A stretch of DNA of 50,458 nucleotides from Bacillota bacterium (GTDB taxonomy: Bacteria; Bacillota; GCA-003054495; Carboxydocellales; JAJZSN01). The stretch is taken from NCBI GenBank assembly GCA_021849745.1, contig JAJZSN010000009.1, positions 1 through 50,458 on the forward strand, written 5' to 3'. The notes under the pieces are model-generated. The model saw only the letters and a program-made list of their open reading frames with translations. It was not told the origin of the DNA and searched no databases. Made by a program: the position numbers and the translations under genes. Shown one piece after another: positions 34,225 through 43,600 of the stretch (the first letter of the stretch is position 1; the number at the start of each line of letters is the position of its first letter).

Positions 34225-34998
34225 TCATCCCACCTTGGCCCCGATTCTGAGCCTATCAGCCACCATGGCAATGAACTCCGAATTAGTCGGTTTACCTCTC
34301 TCCAGATTAATGGTGTAACCAAAGAACCGGTTCATCATTTCGATATTCCCGCGATCCCAGGCCAATTCAATGGCATGGCGAATGGCCCGTTCTACCCGGC
34401 TGGGCGTAGTGGAATATTTCTCGGCAATCATGGGATATAACTCTTTTGTAACAGCCCCTAATAAAGCCACCTCGTCAATCACTGCTAAAATGGCATCCCT
34501 CAAATACTGGTATCCTTTAATATGTGCCGGTACACCCATTTCGTGAATTACATTGGTAACGGCTACATCGAGATTCTTTGTCTTAATGACCGGGGTGTAT
34601 TGAGGTATGATACTGGCGGCCCCGTCAGCCAGTTGACGAATTCGGGTGGCCAGGACTGTGAAATCAAAAGGCTTTAAAATATAATAATCAGCCCCCAATT
34701 CAACAGCCCGTTGGGTAATACTCTCTTGGCCAAAGGCAGTTAACATGATAACCTTCGGCTTTTTGGAAATATCCACGGAATGGAGTTTTTCTAACACACC
34801 AATCCCATCGAGATGAGGCATAATGATATCCAGCACTACCACATCAGGTTGTTCTGCTTTTATGATATCCAGGGCCTCAACCCCATTATTGGCAACTCCC
34901 ACCAACTGCAAATCATCTTCCTGTGAAATAAACTCCTTCAATAGTTCACAAAATTCTCGATTGTCATCAGCAATTAACATTTTGATTTCTCTTCCCAT
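34225..34998 (-). CDS. spo0A: Sporulation master regulator Spo0A
   Basis: A 257-residue response regulator. Receiver domain (1-120) with acidic pocket ADDNREF, phospho-acceptor Asp in [12 protein letters not shown], Thr in VIMLTAFG, and Lys in YYILKPF. The C-terminal Spo0A DNA-binding domain shows [53 protein letters not shown] (recognition helix) and [28 protein letters not shown]. Phosphorylated Spo0A starts sporulation. AGGAGG lies before the ATG. A TGTCGAA box about 50 bases upstream suggests autoregulation. Confidence 0.97.
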   Translation of the reverse strand: MGREIKMLIADDNREFCELLKEFISQEDDLQLVGVANNGVEALDIIKAEQPDVVVLDIIMPHLDGIGVLEKLHSVDISKKPKVIMLTAFGQESITQRAVELGADYYILKPFDFTVLATRIRQLADGAASIIPQYTPVIKTKNLDVAVTNVIHEMGVPAHIKGYQYLRDAILAVIDEVALLGAVTKELYPMIAEKYSTTPSRVERAIRHAIELAWDRGNIEMMNRFFGYTINLERGKPTNSEFIAMVADRLRIGAKVG

Positions 34999-35043
34999 GA
35001 TTTTTCTCCGCCTCCTAAATTTGTACTTCTCTGGAAATAAGCA

Positions 35044-35050
35044 TTCGACA
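35044..35050 (-). promoter_or_regulatory. 0A box upstream of spo0A
   Basis: TGTCGAA on the minus strand, the Spo0A recognition sequence, 46 bases before the spo0A start. Confidence 0.6.
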
Positions 35051-35100
35051 TTTTGGATATGAAGTCCTCCTTTTCAATTAGAAAAAATTTACTTAAAATT

Positions 35101-35125
35101 AAAAAAAAGAGAGCAGCGCTCTCTC
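35101..35125 (-). terminator. Terminator of spoIVB
   Basis: AGAGAGC-GCT-GCTCTCT followed by a run of eight T on the minus strand, overlapping the spoIVB stop codon. It separates spoIVB from spo0A. Confidence 0.9.
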
Positions 35126-36458
35126 AACCAGCTTTAGCCAAAGGATTAGTAAGGGTTTGGCTTTCATTAAGCATTTTCTCTATATACACTCCATAGCCTT
35201 GGGTGGGGTCATTGACGAAAACATGGGTAACAGCACCAATTAATTTATTGTTTTGAACAATCGGGCTGCCGCTCATTCCTTGGATAATGCCCCCTGTTTT
35301 GGCCAATAACCTGGGATCTGTCACTTTGATAATCATTCCTTTACCATCAGGGCGATCAAAGGGTAATACCTTTTTAATCTCAATAGAGTATTTCTCAATT
35401 TTAGTCCCTTCAATTACTGTAAAGATTTCAGCAGGACCCGTTTGAACCTGGCTATTTAAAGCAATGGGAATACTTTCTTTAAAATAGGGATTAACTATAG
35501 GTTTATCCAAGACTCCAAAAATCCCCACCCGGGTATTTTTAAGAATGTTTCCTGTAATTTCATTATCAGGTTGAAACATACCTATTTTTTCCCCCGGAGT
35601 TCCTTTTGTGCCTTTTTTAATTCCTTGCACTGAGGCCTTAACTATTTTACCTTCTCTTAAATCAATTTTTTTCCCGGTATCGGCATCGGTAATCACATGT
35701 CCCAGCGCCCCATACCGTAAATTGCCGGGTTCTAAAAAGGTTAAGGTTCCAACCCCTGCGGCGCTGTCCCTGATATACAATCCAATTCGGTAGGTTCCCA
35801 TTTCCCTGCACAAGACCGGCTTAACAGTTTTCTCTTCAGTTTCATCATCCCGCTTGATTAACATGGTTAAGACCTTACCTTCATTGCCTTCCGTCCTGAT
35901 GATATTAGCCATGTCGCGGTCACTGTTAACAGATTTACCGTTAATCTTCAGGACTATATCTCCGGTCTTAATCCCTGCATCTTTAGCTGGATAGTGTTTG
36001 TTTCCTTCATTGTCCACCACCGGGGAAAAACCCACCACCATCACACCTTGGGAATTAAGCATTACTCCGATGGAATGACCACCCGGAATTACGTCCATCC
36101 TGGGAACTACATCAATCATCATGCTTTTCAAGGGAATGAACCCAAAAATCTTTAATTGAATGTTAGCCTGGCCGGGTTCTACCGCTACCGGTATCCCGTC
36201 ATTATATTGAAAAACACCTTTACTAAGACGACTCCCATTTAGCTGAAACACTCCTAATTTTTTGGCTTCCACATGGACACTTAATCGGTTCAGAGCTTGC
36301 CGTGGAAAATTAAGTCCTAAGCTCAACTGATCTCCCACAGATAATTTCTGCTGGTGGGGCAACCTGATAAAATCCTGAACCTGCAAAGATACACAGCCGG
36401 TAATAATCAATATTACCATCAACAGCCCGAGGATCTTACTCCTTTGTTTGCTCTGCAC
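35124..36458 (-). CDS. spoIVB: SpoIVB peptidase (S55), sigma-K checkpoint signal
   Basis: A 444-residue serine peptidase made in the forespore that triggers pro-sigma-K processing. N-terminal membrane anchor (ILGLLMVILIITGCVSL), PDZ domain with VMLNSQGVMVVGFSPV...AKDAGIKTGDIVLKINGKSVNS, and the S55 peptidase with catalytic His in RYGALGHVITD and Ser in IIQGMSGSPIVQNNKLIGAVTHVFVNDPTQGYGVYIE. The GTG at 36458 is taken as start (GGAGAG eight bases before); the frame is open further to 36539. Conserved neighbour of spo0A and recN in Firmicutes. Confidence 0.95.
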   Translation of the reverse strand: MQSKQRSKILGLLMVILIITGCVSLQVQDFIRLPHQQKLSVGDQLSLGLNFPRQALNRLSVHVEAKKLGVFQLNGSRLSKGVFQYNDGIPVAVEPGQANIQLKIFGFIPLKSMMIDVVPRMDVIPGGHSIGVMLNSQGVMVVGFSPVVDNEGNKHYPAKDAGIKTGDIVLKINGKSVNSDRDMANIIRTEGNEGKVLTMLIKRDDETEEKTVKPVLCREMGTYRIGLYIRDSAAGVGTLTFLEPGNLRYGALGHVITDADTGKKIDLREGKIVKASVQGIKKGTKGTPGEKIGMFQPDNEITGNILKNTRVGIFGVLDKPIVNPYFKESIPIALNSQVQTGPAEIFTVIEGTKIEKYSIEIKKVLPFDRPDGKGMIIKVTDPRLLAKTGGIIQGMSGSPIVQNNKLIGAVTHVFVNDPTQGYGVYIEKMLNESQTLTNPLAKAG

Positions 36459-36953
36459 CGATATCACTCTCCTAGTATTTAGTCCTTGATAGACCCACCT
36501 CCAAATTGTTGCCAATAATTCCGTTTTCCATAATCCCATTCTCCAGAAATGGTTGAATTTAGAGAATTAAGCCAAAACATGAAGAAATCTTCGCTCTTTT
36601 TGCGAAGAACCTTCTGTAATGTTAAGATAACCTTTTGAATTTGCTTTTATGTCTGGACATTAAAGTGTGAATTTCCAAACTCATATTTAATAGTTGTTTT
36701 TTATTATTGGGAAATTAAGGCATAATAATTAACTAAAATAATAACACAGAGATAATATAAGAAATATTTCTTTACGGTCAGAGAGAACTTATAGGACGAA
36801 ATTTGGGTCAGAGGACACAGAGGTGATAAAATCTATTGAATAAAAGATTAAATCAACTCTCTGTGTACTCTGACCTCAAAGAAGACATCCTGACCTCGGT
36901 CCCCAAAATACTCCACAAAAGCCTCTGTGTTAGAGTTTTTCTGCCTTATTTAT
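36459..36953. other. 495-base gap between spoIVB and ypeB
   Basis: AT-rich. No gene is supported. It contains an inverted repeat of 17-base arms with one mismatch (36806-36822 and 36859-36875, GGTCAGAGGACACAGAG), with further partial copies of the same CTCTGTGT/CTGACC words around 36779 and 36924. A forespore-type promoter for spoIVB is expected here, but none is convincing by eye. Confidence 0.6.
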
Positions 36954-38309
36954 CTACATCGTCAAAGTCCCATTGGGAGTGTCAATTACTTCAAGAATCT
37001 TCTCCTGCTGGCCGGTAAGGGCATTGATATAGATTAAAAACTGCTGCCCGTTAAGCATAACTTTGAATTCGTAACAGAAAATTTCTTTTAAAGTTTCGGT
37101 TGGTATGATTACCATCCGAGCCGCTTGCACATCCAGTCTGGGGTGTATCATGGTCCGGGCCTGTTCCCGGCTCACTTTGGCTTCAGGAATTTTCCTGGGG
37201 GCATGGGACATTAGGTAGCCCATGGCTTCTATACCCAGAATCTGACCGTTATCCAGGGCCACCCTCACCTTTATCAGGTCAGGATAGACCAGCACGTTAT
37301 CCTGGAGATAGGCAAAGGAAAAATAAGCAATATTTTGCTGCTTCACCGAATAAGTGGGAGCCATCTTCCCATATCCCCGGCTGGTCAGAAAGTTGGCCGC
37401 CTTTTGACGAGCCTGCTCCATGGTCAGATTTTCTTTGTCCACCGTCCGGGGATTAAGGAACCAGATGATTTTGCCGCCCTGAATTGATATATCGGCAAAA
37501 ACTCCTGCGGCCCCAGTCGGTTTGACCTCTATCCGGTGTGCCGGAATTTTACCATTGACCTTGCCCCGGTAGACTGCCTGCCATTTTTCTTCCCCTTTGT
37601 CCACAAACTGTAGGGCAATATTACGGGCTTTTTCCCGGGAAACAACTTTTCCCTTAATTCCCCGGGGCTTCACCCGTTCCAGGTGATCAGAAAAAGGACC
37701 GTCGTAAATTAGAACAGGAAATTGTTCCATATTCCTTTCCAATTTAACCAAATTGATTTGCCCCCTCTTCCTGCCCTTTACAGCCAACTCCTCGTTGGCT
37801 TCCCGGCGAAATTCCCCCCAATTAAAAGCTCCATCGGCAACGGTGACCTCCATTTTCTTCAGTTCCTGGTTAAGCGCCCCCGCCTGCTCCTGTAGTTGGG
37901 CCAATTTATCCCAGTCCTCATCTGTGGGCGCCTTGCCTCTGGCCCGTTGCTTGTTTAGGGTATAGGCAAAATCCCCTACCTGACTCAAATACTGGTTTGT
38001 CCTGGTTAAGGCGGGGTTGGCTAAGGGCAACTGCCCCAAGTCCCCTTGGGCCGAGGTGGCTTCATTGCGGATATCTGAAAAGATTACCAGATCCTGTTCA
38101 GGGCTGGAAGATACCAAACCCTTGGCCAGGAGTACCTGTAGTTTCTCTACGTGGGTGGAAAGATCCAAAAAAGCCATTTGGTACCGGTTGCCCAGATTAG
38201 TTTGCAGGTTTTTCCTGGATTCATTTTGAGTATAGCCCCAGTAACCGGTGAGGATTAACAGCAAAGCGCCCAGGACAAAGGGTACTGCCATATAGCTGCG
38301 CTTGGTCAC
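36954..38309 (-). CDS. ypeB: Germination protein YpeB
   Basis: A 451-residue spore protein with an N-terminal membrane segment (MAVPFVLGALLLILTGYWGYT), a helical region to about 190, and three PepSY-like repeats (for example ISREKARNIALQFVDKGEEKW, MEQARQKAANFLTSRGYGKM, VSREQARTMIHPRLDVQAARMVIIP). YpeB is needed to localise and keep SleB in the spore; the two genes form the usual pair. GTG start with GGAG eight bases before. Stops 25 bases after sleB. Confidence 0.93.
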   Translation of the reverse strand: MTKRSYMAVPFVLGALLLILTGYWGYTQNESRKNLQTNLGNRYQMAFLDLSTHVEKLQVLLAKGLVSSSPEQDLVIFSDIRNEATSAQGDLGQLPLANPALTRTNQYLSQVGDFAYTLNKQRARGKAPTDEDWDKLAQLQEQAGALNQELKKMEVTVADGAFNWGEFRREANEELAVKGRKRGQINLVKLERNMEQFPVLIYDGPFSDHLERVKPRGIKGKVVSREKARNIALQFVDKGEEKWQAVYRGKVNGKIPAHRIEVKPTGAAGVFADISIQGGKIIWFLNPRTVDKENLTMEQARQKAANFLTSRGYGKMAPTYSVKQQNIAYFSFAYLQDNVLVYPDLIKVRVALDNGQILGIEAMGYLMSHAPRKIPEAKVSREQARTMIHPRLDVQAARMVIIPTETLKEIFCYEFKVMLNGQQFLIYINALTGQQEKILEVIDTPNGTLTM

Positions 38310-38333
38310 ATTATCATCTCCTATCAGGTACCT

Positions 38334-39041
38334 TTAATTACCGAAAACATGTTTACCAATCCTGGTGCTAATTGTCCTGGACCAAATCCAACGACTAACC
38401 GGTTTAGCAGGGTTCCAGAAAAAAAGGGCGCCCTGGGTAGGGTCATAGCCGTTGATGGCGTCCTGGGCCGCCTTGAGGGAATCAGCGCTGGGAGTATGCC
38501 GCCAGACCAGACCATTGGATACCGATTCAAAGGCCAGTGGTTGAAATATCACCCCATTCAAGGAATCGGGAAACTTCCCGCTTTCCGTCCGGTTTAAAAT
38601 CACCGCCCCTACCGCCACTTTGCCAATATAGGGTTCAGCTCCCGCCTCTCCCTGAATCACCCTGGCCAGGAGGGTGATATCCCCCCGGTTGGAAACCCCC
38701 CGGGAAGTTCCCGGCTTCCTGGCGGTAGTTCTGGTTTCCGCTGTCCAGAGACCAAGGGCTTTCAAAGTCCCAGGACCCGCTACCCCGTCAGCCTTTATTC
38801 CCTTGCGCTGCTGAAATTTTTTCACCGCCGCAAAGGTATCGGCTCCATAAACGCCGTCCGCCTTGCCCCGATAAAACCCCCAGTCTTTAAGCTTTTGCTG
38901 CAATTGCACCACATTTGGCCCTTTACTTCCCCAGTAAAGGCTTTGACTGATTGCAGTTACCTCTTGATTCTGCCAGACACCAAATGATATTAATAACCCC
39001 AAGGCCAAACCCGTGATGATGATGCCAATTCTTTTCTTCAC
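38334..39041 (-). CDS. sleB: Spore cortex-lytic enzyme SleB
   Basis: A 235-residue enzyme: signal peptide (IGIIITGLALGLLISFGVWQNQEVTA), peptidoglycan-binding domain (LYWGSKGPNVVQLQQKLKDWGFYRGKADGVYGADTFAAVKKFQQRKGIKADGVAGPGTLKAL), then the hydrolase domain (LLARVIQGEAGAEPYIGKVAVGAVILNRTESGKFPDSLNGVIFQPLAFESV ... DPTQGALFFWNPAK). It is a lytic transglycosylase acting on spore cortex muramic lactam peptidoglycan during germination; the conserved Glu is in VIQGEAGAE. GTG start after CAGGGGGA. First gene of the sleB-ypeB pair. Confidence 0.95.
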   Translation of the reverse strand: MKKRIGIIITGLALGLLISFGVWQNQEVTAISQSLYWGSKGPNVVQLQQKLKDWGFYRGKADGVYGADTFAAVKKFQQRKGIKADGVAGPGTLKALGLWTAETRTTARKPGTSRGVSNRGDITLLARVIQGEAGAEPYIGKVAVGAVILNRTESGKFPDSLNGVIFQPLAFESVSNGLVWRHTPSADSLKAAQDAINGYDPTQGALFFWNPAKPVSRWIWSRTISTRIGKHVFGN

Positions 39042-39113
39042 TTTTTGTCCCCCTGTTCATCAGGTTGTAGTAAGGTTAGTTTAAGAAAAGTTGGCATTTT
39101 TTATACAAGAAAA

Positions 39114-39177
39114 GTTGTTAAGTTACTTTACCCTAATGAGTTCAACACTCAGTAGATAACTTAAGTAACCTAACAAC
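39114..39177. repeat. Imperfect inverted repeat between recN and sleB
   Basis: Arms GTTGTTAAGTTACT (39114-39127) and AGTAACCTAACAAC (39164-39177) match at 13 of 14 positions. There is no strong T-run, so it is a weak terminator candidate at best. Confidence 0.55.
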
Positions 39178-39208
39178 CTCTCTGACTTCCCGACTCTTCT
39201 TTCCTCAG

Positions 39209-40927
39209 TTAACTGACGACTGACGACTTAATCTCCCCTTTCTGTTTCCCAGCCAGGGCCAGCATCTCCCCGGCATGGCCCCTGGTCAGGCCGGTAATCT
39301 CGGACCCTCCCAGCATCCGGGCCAGTTCTTCCACCCGCTGTTGATCATCCAGTAAATCCACCCTCGTCCGGGTTCTCTCACCCTGCACCTCTTTAATGAT
39401 GCAGTAATGGGCATCGGCGAAACTGGCTACCTGGGGTGAATGGGTGACACAGATCACCTGCCGGTGACTGCCCACCACCGCCAGCTTTTCTCCCACTGCC
39501 TGGGCCGCCCGGCCCCCTACCCCGGTATCCACCTCGTCGAAGATGAGGGTGGGAATCCCGTCCACCGCAGCCAGGATAGTTTTCATAGCCAGCATAATTC
39601 TGGCCATCTCGCCCCCCGAAGCAATCTTGGCCAGAGGCTTCAAAGGTTCACCAGGGTTCGGGGAGATAAGAAATTCCACTTCATCCAGCCCATCTTCCCC
39701 TGGTTCGGCCAAGGGCCGGAAAGCCACCTGAAAACAGACCTTGGGCATGCCTAAATCAGCCAGTTCCCGGCTCACCGCCTCTTCCAGTTTGGCGGCCATA
39801 GAACGCCGCACTTTACCCAATTCCGCCCCCGTTTCCCGGACTAGGGGAATCAAGCGGCTAATCTCTTTTTCCAACCGCTCAGCATTAACCTCACTGTTAC
39901 GCAAATCCTCCAGTTGGGACGCAATCTGTTCCCGGTAAGCCAGTACCTCCTCCAGGGTGGCGCCGTATTTTTTCTTCAACCGCCCCAGCAAACTTAATCG
40001 GTCTTCCACTTCTTCCAGACGTTCAGGGTTAAATTCCACCTGTTCCTTATAAGTCAGCAACTGGGAGGCAGCATCCTCCAGTTGATAATAGGCGTTCTCT
40101 ATAATCTCCGCTTGTTCCAGAACCTTTTTATCAATGGCAGCAATCTCCCGCAAGAGGTTTCTCACCCGGCCCAACCCTTCCAATACAGGATTGGCCTTAA
40201 CCGAACCGGAATACAATATATCATAAGCTTCATTGGCCAGATTAGCCAGTTTTTCACCGCTGGCCAGAATATTCTTTTCCTCTTCCAGGCCTGAATCCTC
40301 CCCTGGCCGCAGCTTTGCTCCGTCTAATTCGTCCCGTTGGAAAGCCAATAGGTCCTGAAGCCGGGCCTTCTCCTGCTCATTTTGCCGCAAAACCCCTAAT
40401 TGCCCTTGGACCCCCTTAAGTTCCTTGAGCAATTCCCGATAGTCATTCCTAATTTCCCGGAATCTCTCGTCGCCGAAATTATCCAGCAGCACCAGGTGTT
40501 TTTCCGGCTTTAACAAAGATTGGTGGTCATGCTGTCCATGGATGTCAATGAGGTACTGGCCCAGTTCCTTTAACACTGATAAGGGCGCCACCCGCCCATT
40601 AATCCGGCAGATACTTTTCCCTGCTGCCGAGATCTCCCGGCTTAAGATTAAGGTGCCGTCCTCTTCGGGTTCCAGACCGGCTTCTGCCAGTTTATCACCT
40701 AATAGTTCCACCTCAAGCAGGTCAAATATCCCTTCCACCAGGGCCTTATCCGCCCCGGCTCGGATCAATTCGGTAGAACCCCGGCCGCCTAAGACTAGAT
40801 TAACGGCATCAATAATCATGGACTTACCGGCCCCGGTCTCACCGGTAAGGATATTCAAACCCGGTAGAAACTCCAGGTTAGCCTTTTCCACCAAAGCTAA
40901 GTTAGTTATGTACAAACCCTTCAGCAT
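39209..40927 (-). CDS. recN: DNA repair protein RecN
   Basis: A 572-residue SMC-like ATPase for double-strand break repair. N-terminal Walker A (ILTGETGAGKSMIIDAV), long central coiled coils, then signature LKPLAKIASGGEMARIMLAMK and Walker B TLIFDEVDTGVGGRAAQAVGEKL with the His of VICVTHSPQVASFAD. Length is normal. GGAGTG precedes the ATG. The last codons (SSVVS and stop) lie inside a heptanucleotide repeat (39212-39230), so the repeat contributes to the C-terminus. Confidence 0.96.
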   Translation of the reverse strand: MLKGLYITNLALVEKANLEFLPGLNILTGETGAGKSMIIDAVNLVLGGRGSTELIRAGADKALVEGIFDLLEVELLGDKLAEAGLEPEEDGTLILSREISAAGKSICRINGRVAPLSVLKELGQYLIDIHGQHDHQSLLKPEKHLVLLDNFGDERFREIRNDYRELLKELKGVQGQLGVLRQNEQEKARLQDLLAFQRDELDGAKLRPGEDSGLEEEKNILASGEKLANLANEAYDILYSGSVKANPVLEGLGRVRNLLREIAAIDKKVLEQAEIIENAYYQLEDAASQLLTYKEQVEFNPERLEEVEDRLSLLGRLKKKYGATLEEVLAYREQIASQLEDLRNSEVNAERLEKEISRLIPLVRETGAELGKVRRSMAAKLEEAVSRELADLGMPKVCFQVAFRPLAEPGEDGLDEVEFLISPNPGEPLKPLAKIASGGEMARIMLAMKTILAAVDGIPTLIFDEVDTGVGGRAAQAVGEKLAVVGSHRQVICVTHSPQVASFADAHYCIIKEVQGERTRTRVDLLDDQQRVEELARMLGGSEITGLTRGHAGEMLALAGKQKGEIKSSVVS

Positions 40928-40938
40928 AATAGCACTCC

Positions 40939-41391
40939 TTACCTGGTCAGGTCTCTGAATTTGGCTATGGTGGTCTCCACCATTTCCTTAGGCTTGATCA
41001 CCACTAAAATGGTATCATCCCCGGCAACCGTCCCCAGCACTTCCGGCCAACCAGATGTATCGATGGTGGAAGCCACCCCCTGGGCGCTGCCCGGCAGGGT
41101 CTTAATAACAATCAGGTTTTCACTGTGGTCGATATTCACCACCGCATCCCGGAAAAACCTGCGTATCCTGTCTCTGGTTACCGTCACCTTGGGTTCAGGG
41201 GCCGCCGCATAACGATAAACATCGCCACCTGCCGGAATCTTAACCAGCCCCAATTCCTTGATGTCACGGGAAACGGTGGCCTGGGTAACTTCCATACCCT
41301 GCCGGGCCAGTTCCTCCGCCAGTTCCTCCTGAGTTTCAATACTTTTATATTCAATTAGTTCTAATATTAACCGATGTCGTTTAGCTTTCAA
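40939..41391 (-). CDS. argR: Arginine repressor ArgR/AhrC
   Basis: A 150-residue regulator: winged helix N-terminal domain (MKAKRHRLILELIEYKSIETQEELAEELARQGMEVTQATVSRDIKELGLVKIP), and the C-terminal arginine-binding oligomerisation domain with NLIVIKTLPGSAQGVASTIDTSGWPEVLGTVAGDDTILVV. The TTG at 41391 is preferred, with GCAGGTGA five bases before it. Controls arginine genes; its place between recN and nadK is the standard Firmicutes arrangement. Confidence 0.94.
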   Translation of the reverse strand: MKAKRHRLILELIEYKSIETQEELAEELARQGMEVTQATVSRDIKELGLVKIPAGGDVYRYAAAPEPKVTVTRDRIRRFFRDAVVNIDHSENLIVIKTLPGSAQGVASTIDTSGWPEVLGTVAGDDTILVVIKPKEMVETTIAKFRDLTR

Positions 41392-41396
41392 GGATC

Positions 41397-41966
41397 TCAC
41401 CTGCTTTTCTCGATGATGATAACATAATGGGGAGCCTGTCGCCTGTTGAGAAAACTCAACCTGGCCACAGCAAACTCTTCCTGGGTCAGACCGGCCGCAA
41501 ATTCATCCACCTCTCGGGCCTCCTCCGCCCCTCCGGCATGGCCGTGGTAAACCACCAGGGTCATTAAGCCCCCCGGTTTAAGGAGGGTTAAGCCCTCTTT
41601 CACAGCAACCAGGGTTGTTTCCGGTCTTGTGATAATACCATGATCCCCACCAGGAAGATAACCCAGATTAAACATCACCACATCCACCGGTTCGGTTACA
41701 TAACCGGCCATTTCCTCATGACCGGCCAGGGTTAACTTCACCTGTTTGTCCACTCCGGCCGCCCGCAACCGTTCCAGTGTATTATCCAGGGCCGCCTGCT
41801 GGATGTCAAAGGCATAAACCCGGCCTTCCTCCCCCGCTAACCGGGCCAGAAACAGTGTATCATGACCGTTACCGGCAGTGGCATCCACCGCCCGCCCGCC
41901 AGGCCCCAGGGCTTTAGCCACATATTCTTTGGCCAGGATAACAGCATTGGGCAGCAAGCTATACAT
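41397..41966 (-). CDS. mnmM: tRNA methyltransferase MnmM (YtqB family)
   Basis: A 189-residue class I SAM methyltransferase: AVDATAGNGHDTLFLARLAGEEGRVYAFDIQ (motif I), VDVVMFNLGYLPGGDHGIITRPETTLVAV (NLGYLPGGD motif of the YtqB group), and LMTLVVYHGHAGGAEEA. The YtqB group methylates the wobble uridine modification in tRNA, replacing MnmC. Start overlaps the nadK stop by eight bases. Also described in older annotations as rRNA methylase-like. Confidence 0.87.
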   Translation of the reverse strand: MYSLLPNAVILAKEYVAKALGPGGRAVDATAGNGHDTLFLARLAGEEGRVYAFDIQQAALDNTLERLRAAGVDKQVKLTLAGHEEMAGYVTEPVDVVMFNLGYLPGGDHGIITRPETTLVAVKEGLTLLKPGGLMTLVVYHGHAGGAEEAREVDEFAAGLTQEEFAVARLSFLNRRQAPHYVIIIEKSR

Positions 41967-42825
41967 CGCTTCTCCCGCCTTCTTTGAATTTCTCCCGCAG
42001 CACCTGAAAAAAACTGCGTCCTTTAAGCTTCACAAACTTGGCCCGGTAAAAAGCTCGTTTGATAACAACCTCATCAAACTGTTCCAGTTGAAAACCGTGC
42101 TGTCCGTCCATGGTCAGCATCACTGGGCCCTGGTTAGAAACCAGTACAATCTTCACCTCACTGGCAGGACTAATCACCAGAGGACGGGAAGTCAGGGCAT
42201 GGGGACAGATGGGAGTCAACAGCATCAATTCCAGAGACGGCGGCACCAGCGGCCCTCCGGCCGAAAGAGAATAAGCAGTAGACCCCGTGGGAGTGGCGAT
42301 AACCACCCCATCGGCAGGAAAAGTAGTGGCATGTTCCCCGTTAACATAAGCCTCCAACTTAATTAACCGGGCAAAGGCTCCCTTAGTGATGACCACATCG
42401 TTCAAAGCATTGGAGCGTTCCACTTCCTGGCCATTGCGCCATACGACAGCTTCCAGCATCATCCGTTCTTCCACTTGGTAAACACCTTGAAGCAATTTCT
42501 CCAATGCCGGAAAAATATCCGGCACCTCTATTTCCGTCAAAAACCCCAGTTGGCCAAAGTTAATCCCGAAGATAGGCACGCCATCGGGCGCCACAAACCT
42601 GGCCGTCTGCAGCAGGGTGCCATCCCCGCCCAGGACGATAACACAATCCACCCTGGACATGGCCTCCTCATCAAAGCACTGAACATCCCCCTTGGTATAA
42701 TCACAGGGATCCTTCTGAGCCAAGATGACCTCCATTCCCTGTTCCTCCAGCCAATTTACCATGGTCTGGGCGATCTCCAGCCCCTTGGGCTTATCCAGGT
42801 TAACCACTAAACCGATAAACTTCAC
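41959..42825 (-). CDS. nadK: NAD kinase
   Basis: A 288-residue enzyme making NADP. Signature VIVLGGDGTLLQTAR (GGDG), IFGINFGQLGFLTEIE, VVITKGAFARLIKLEAYVNGE, and ATPTGSTAYSLSAGGPLVPPSLELMLLTPICPHALTSRPLV (NE/D and GGP motifs) are all present. The GTG at 42825 is preferred, with GAGGGGG before it, giving MKFIGLVVNLDKPKGLE. Overlaps the next genes on both sides. Confidence 0.95.
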   Translation of the reverse strand: MKFIGLVVNLDKPKGLEIAQTMVNWLEEQGMEVILAQKDPCDYTKGDVQCFDEEAMSRVDCVIVLGGDGTLLQTARFVAPDGVPIFGINFGQLGFLTEIEVPDIFPALEKLLQGVYQVEERMMLEAVVWRNGQEVERSNALNDVVITKGAFARLIKLEAYVNGEHATTFPADGVVIATPTGSTAYSLSAGGPLVPPSLELMLLTPICPHALTSRPLVISPASEVKIVLVSNQGPVMLTMDGQHGFQLEQFDEVVIKRAFYRAKFVKLKGRSFFQVLREKFKEGGRSDV

Positions 42826-43355
42826 CCCAACCAACCCCCTCGCATCAGTACCAAGACAACTATTACCCCTAAACAAAAACTGATGAGATAATGACTTAGA
42901 GGCAGTGATATTTTTTCCAGTATAGGTAATTTTACTTGGAAGTTCACTTCCCTCAATTTACCATATTCCATGTCCAATAGCAAAATACCGTCCGGTCGGT
43001 AAATCAGGTAATATTCCAGCAGTTGCCGCCTGGTAGCAGAGTTAGTTACCTTAGGGGCCTGTTCCCCGGTCTTGACATCCACCACATAGCGGCGTCCCTT
43101 CTTCTCTACGATAAAATCAGCCTGAACCCAGTTGTTATGAGGGCTGCCATCCACCAGGGTAACGATGGGTACCCTTTTTTGGAGATCTATGATTTGATAA
43201 CCCTGCTGCTGCAAAACCTTAACCGCTGAGGCCTCCGCCCGCCGGGCCCGCCCCATTTGACGATTCAGACGCAGCCTGAACCAGGTTTTACGCACATAAT
43301 GGAAAGCAACCAGGCCCAAAATCAACCCCAGAATCAGGAGGTCGGTATCCTTCAT
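42822..43355 (-). CDS. Membrane protein with a PD-(D/E)XK nuclease-like domain
   Basis: A 177-residue protein with an N-terminal membrane segment (LLILGLILGLVAFHYV), a C-terminal one (LISFCLGVIVVLVLM), and a central domain whose pattern, WVQADFIVEKKGRRYVVDVKTGEQAPKVTNSATRRQLLEYYL, looks like a PD-(D/E)XK nuclease core (Asp in ADF, then DVK). A membrane-tethered nuclease fold between two segments is unusual. No specific function known. The ATG at 43355 is preferred, with GAGGTGG before it. Its stop overlaps the nadK start by four bases. Confidence 0.65.
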   Translation of the reverse strand: MKDTDLLILGLILGLVAFHYVRKTWFRLRLNRQMGRARRAEASAVKVLQQQGYQIIDLQKRVPIVTLVDGSPHNNWVQADFIVEKKGRRYVVDVKTGEQAPKVTNSATRRQLLEYYLIYRPDGILLLDMEYGKLREVNFQVKLPILEKISLPLSHYLISFCLGVIVVLVLMRGGWLG

Positions 43356-43385
43356 CAAACCACCTCGATTTAAAAAGGTGCGCAT

Positions 43386-43600
43386 CGTTTGTTCCGCTGC
43401 GCGCGCCTTTTTATACTACATTCCGCTGAATTTTCCACAAGGGTGGAAAATATAAGTTCCTGTAGTACAAGAAAGCTCTCAACTAACCTTTCTTATACAA
43501 AAGTTTCTACATTTCAAGCTAAAACCCTTTTTCAAAATATCACTTAAAAAGGGTTTTCCTCCTTAAACGTAGAAATTAATCGTTTAATACCTCGAAGGGA
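43386..43600. other. Structured divergent intergenic region
   Basis: Between divergent genes. Contains nested inverted repeats: ACTACA...ATTTTCCAC-AAGG-GTGGAAAAT...TGTAGT (about 43415-43480), and TTTCTAC...AAACCCTTTTT...AAAAAGGGTTT...GTAGAAA (about 43504-43578). Either could end transcription or bind a regulator; no clear promoter pair is visible. Confidence 0.5.

Noticed and set aside
36836..37018. A plus-strand frame in the spoIVB-ypeB gap
   Set aside because: It runs through an inverted repeat and into ypeB on the opposite strand; no start signals.
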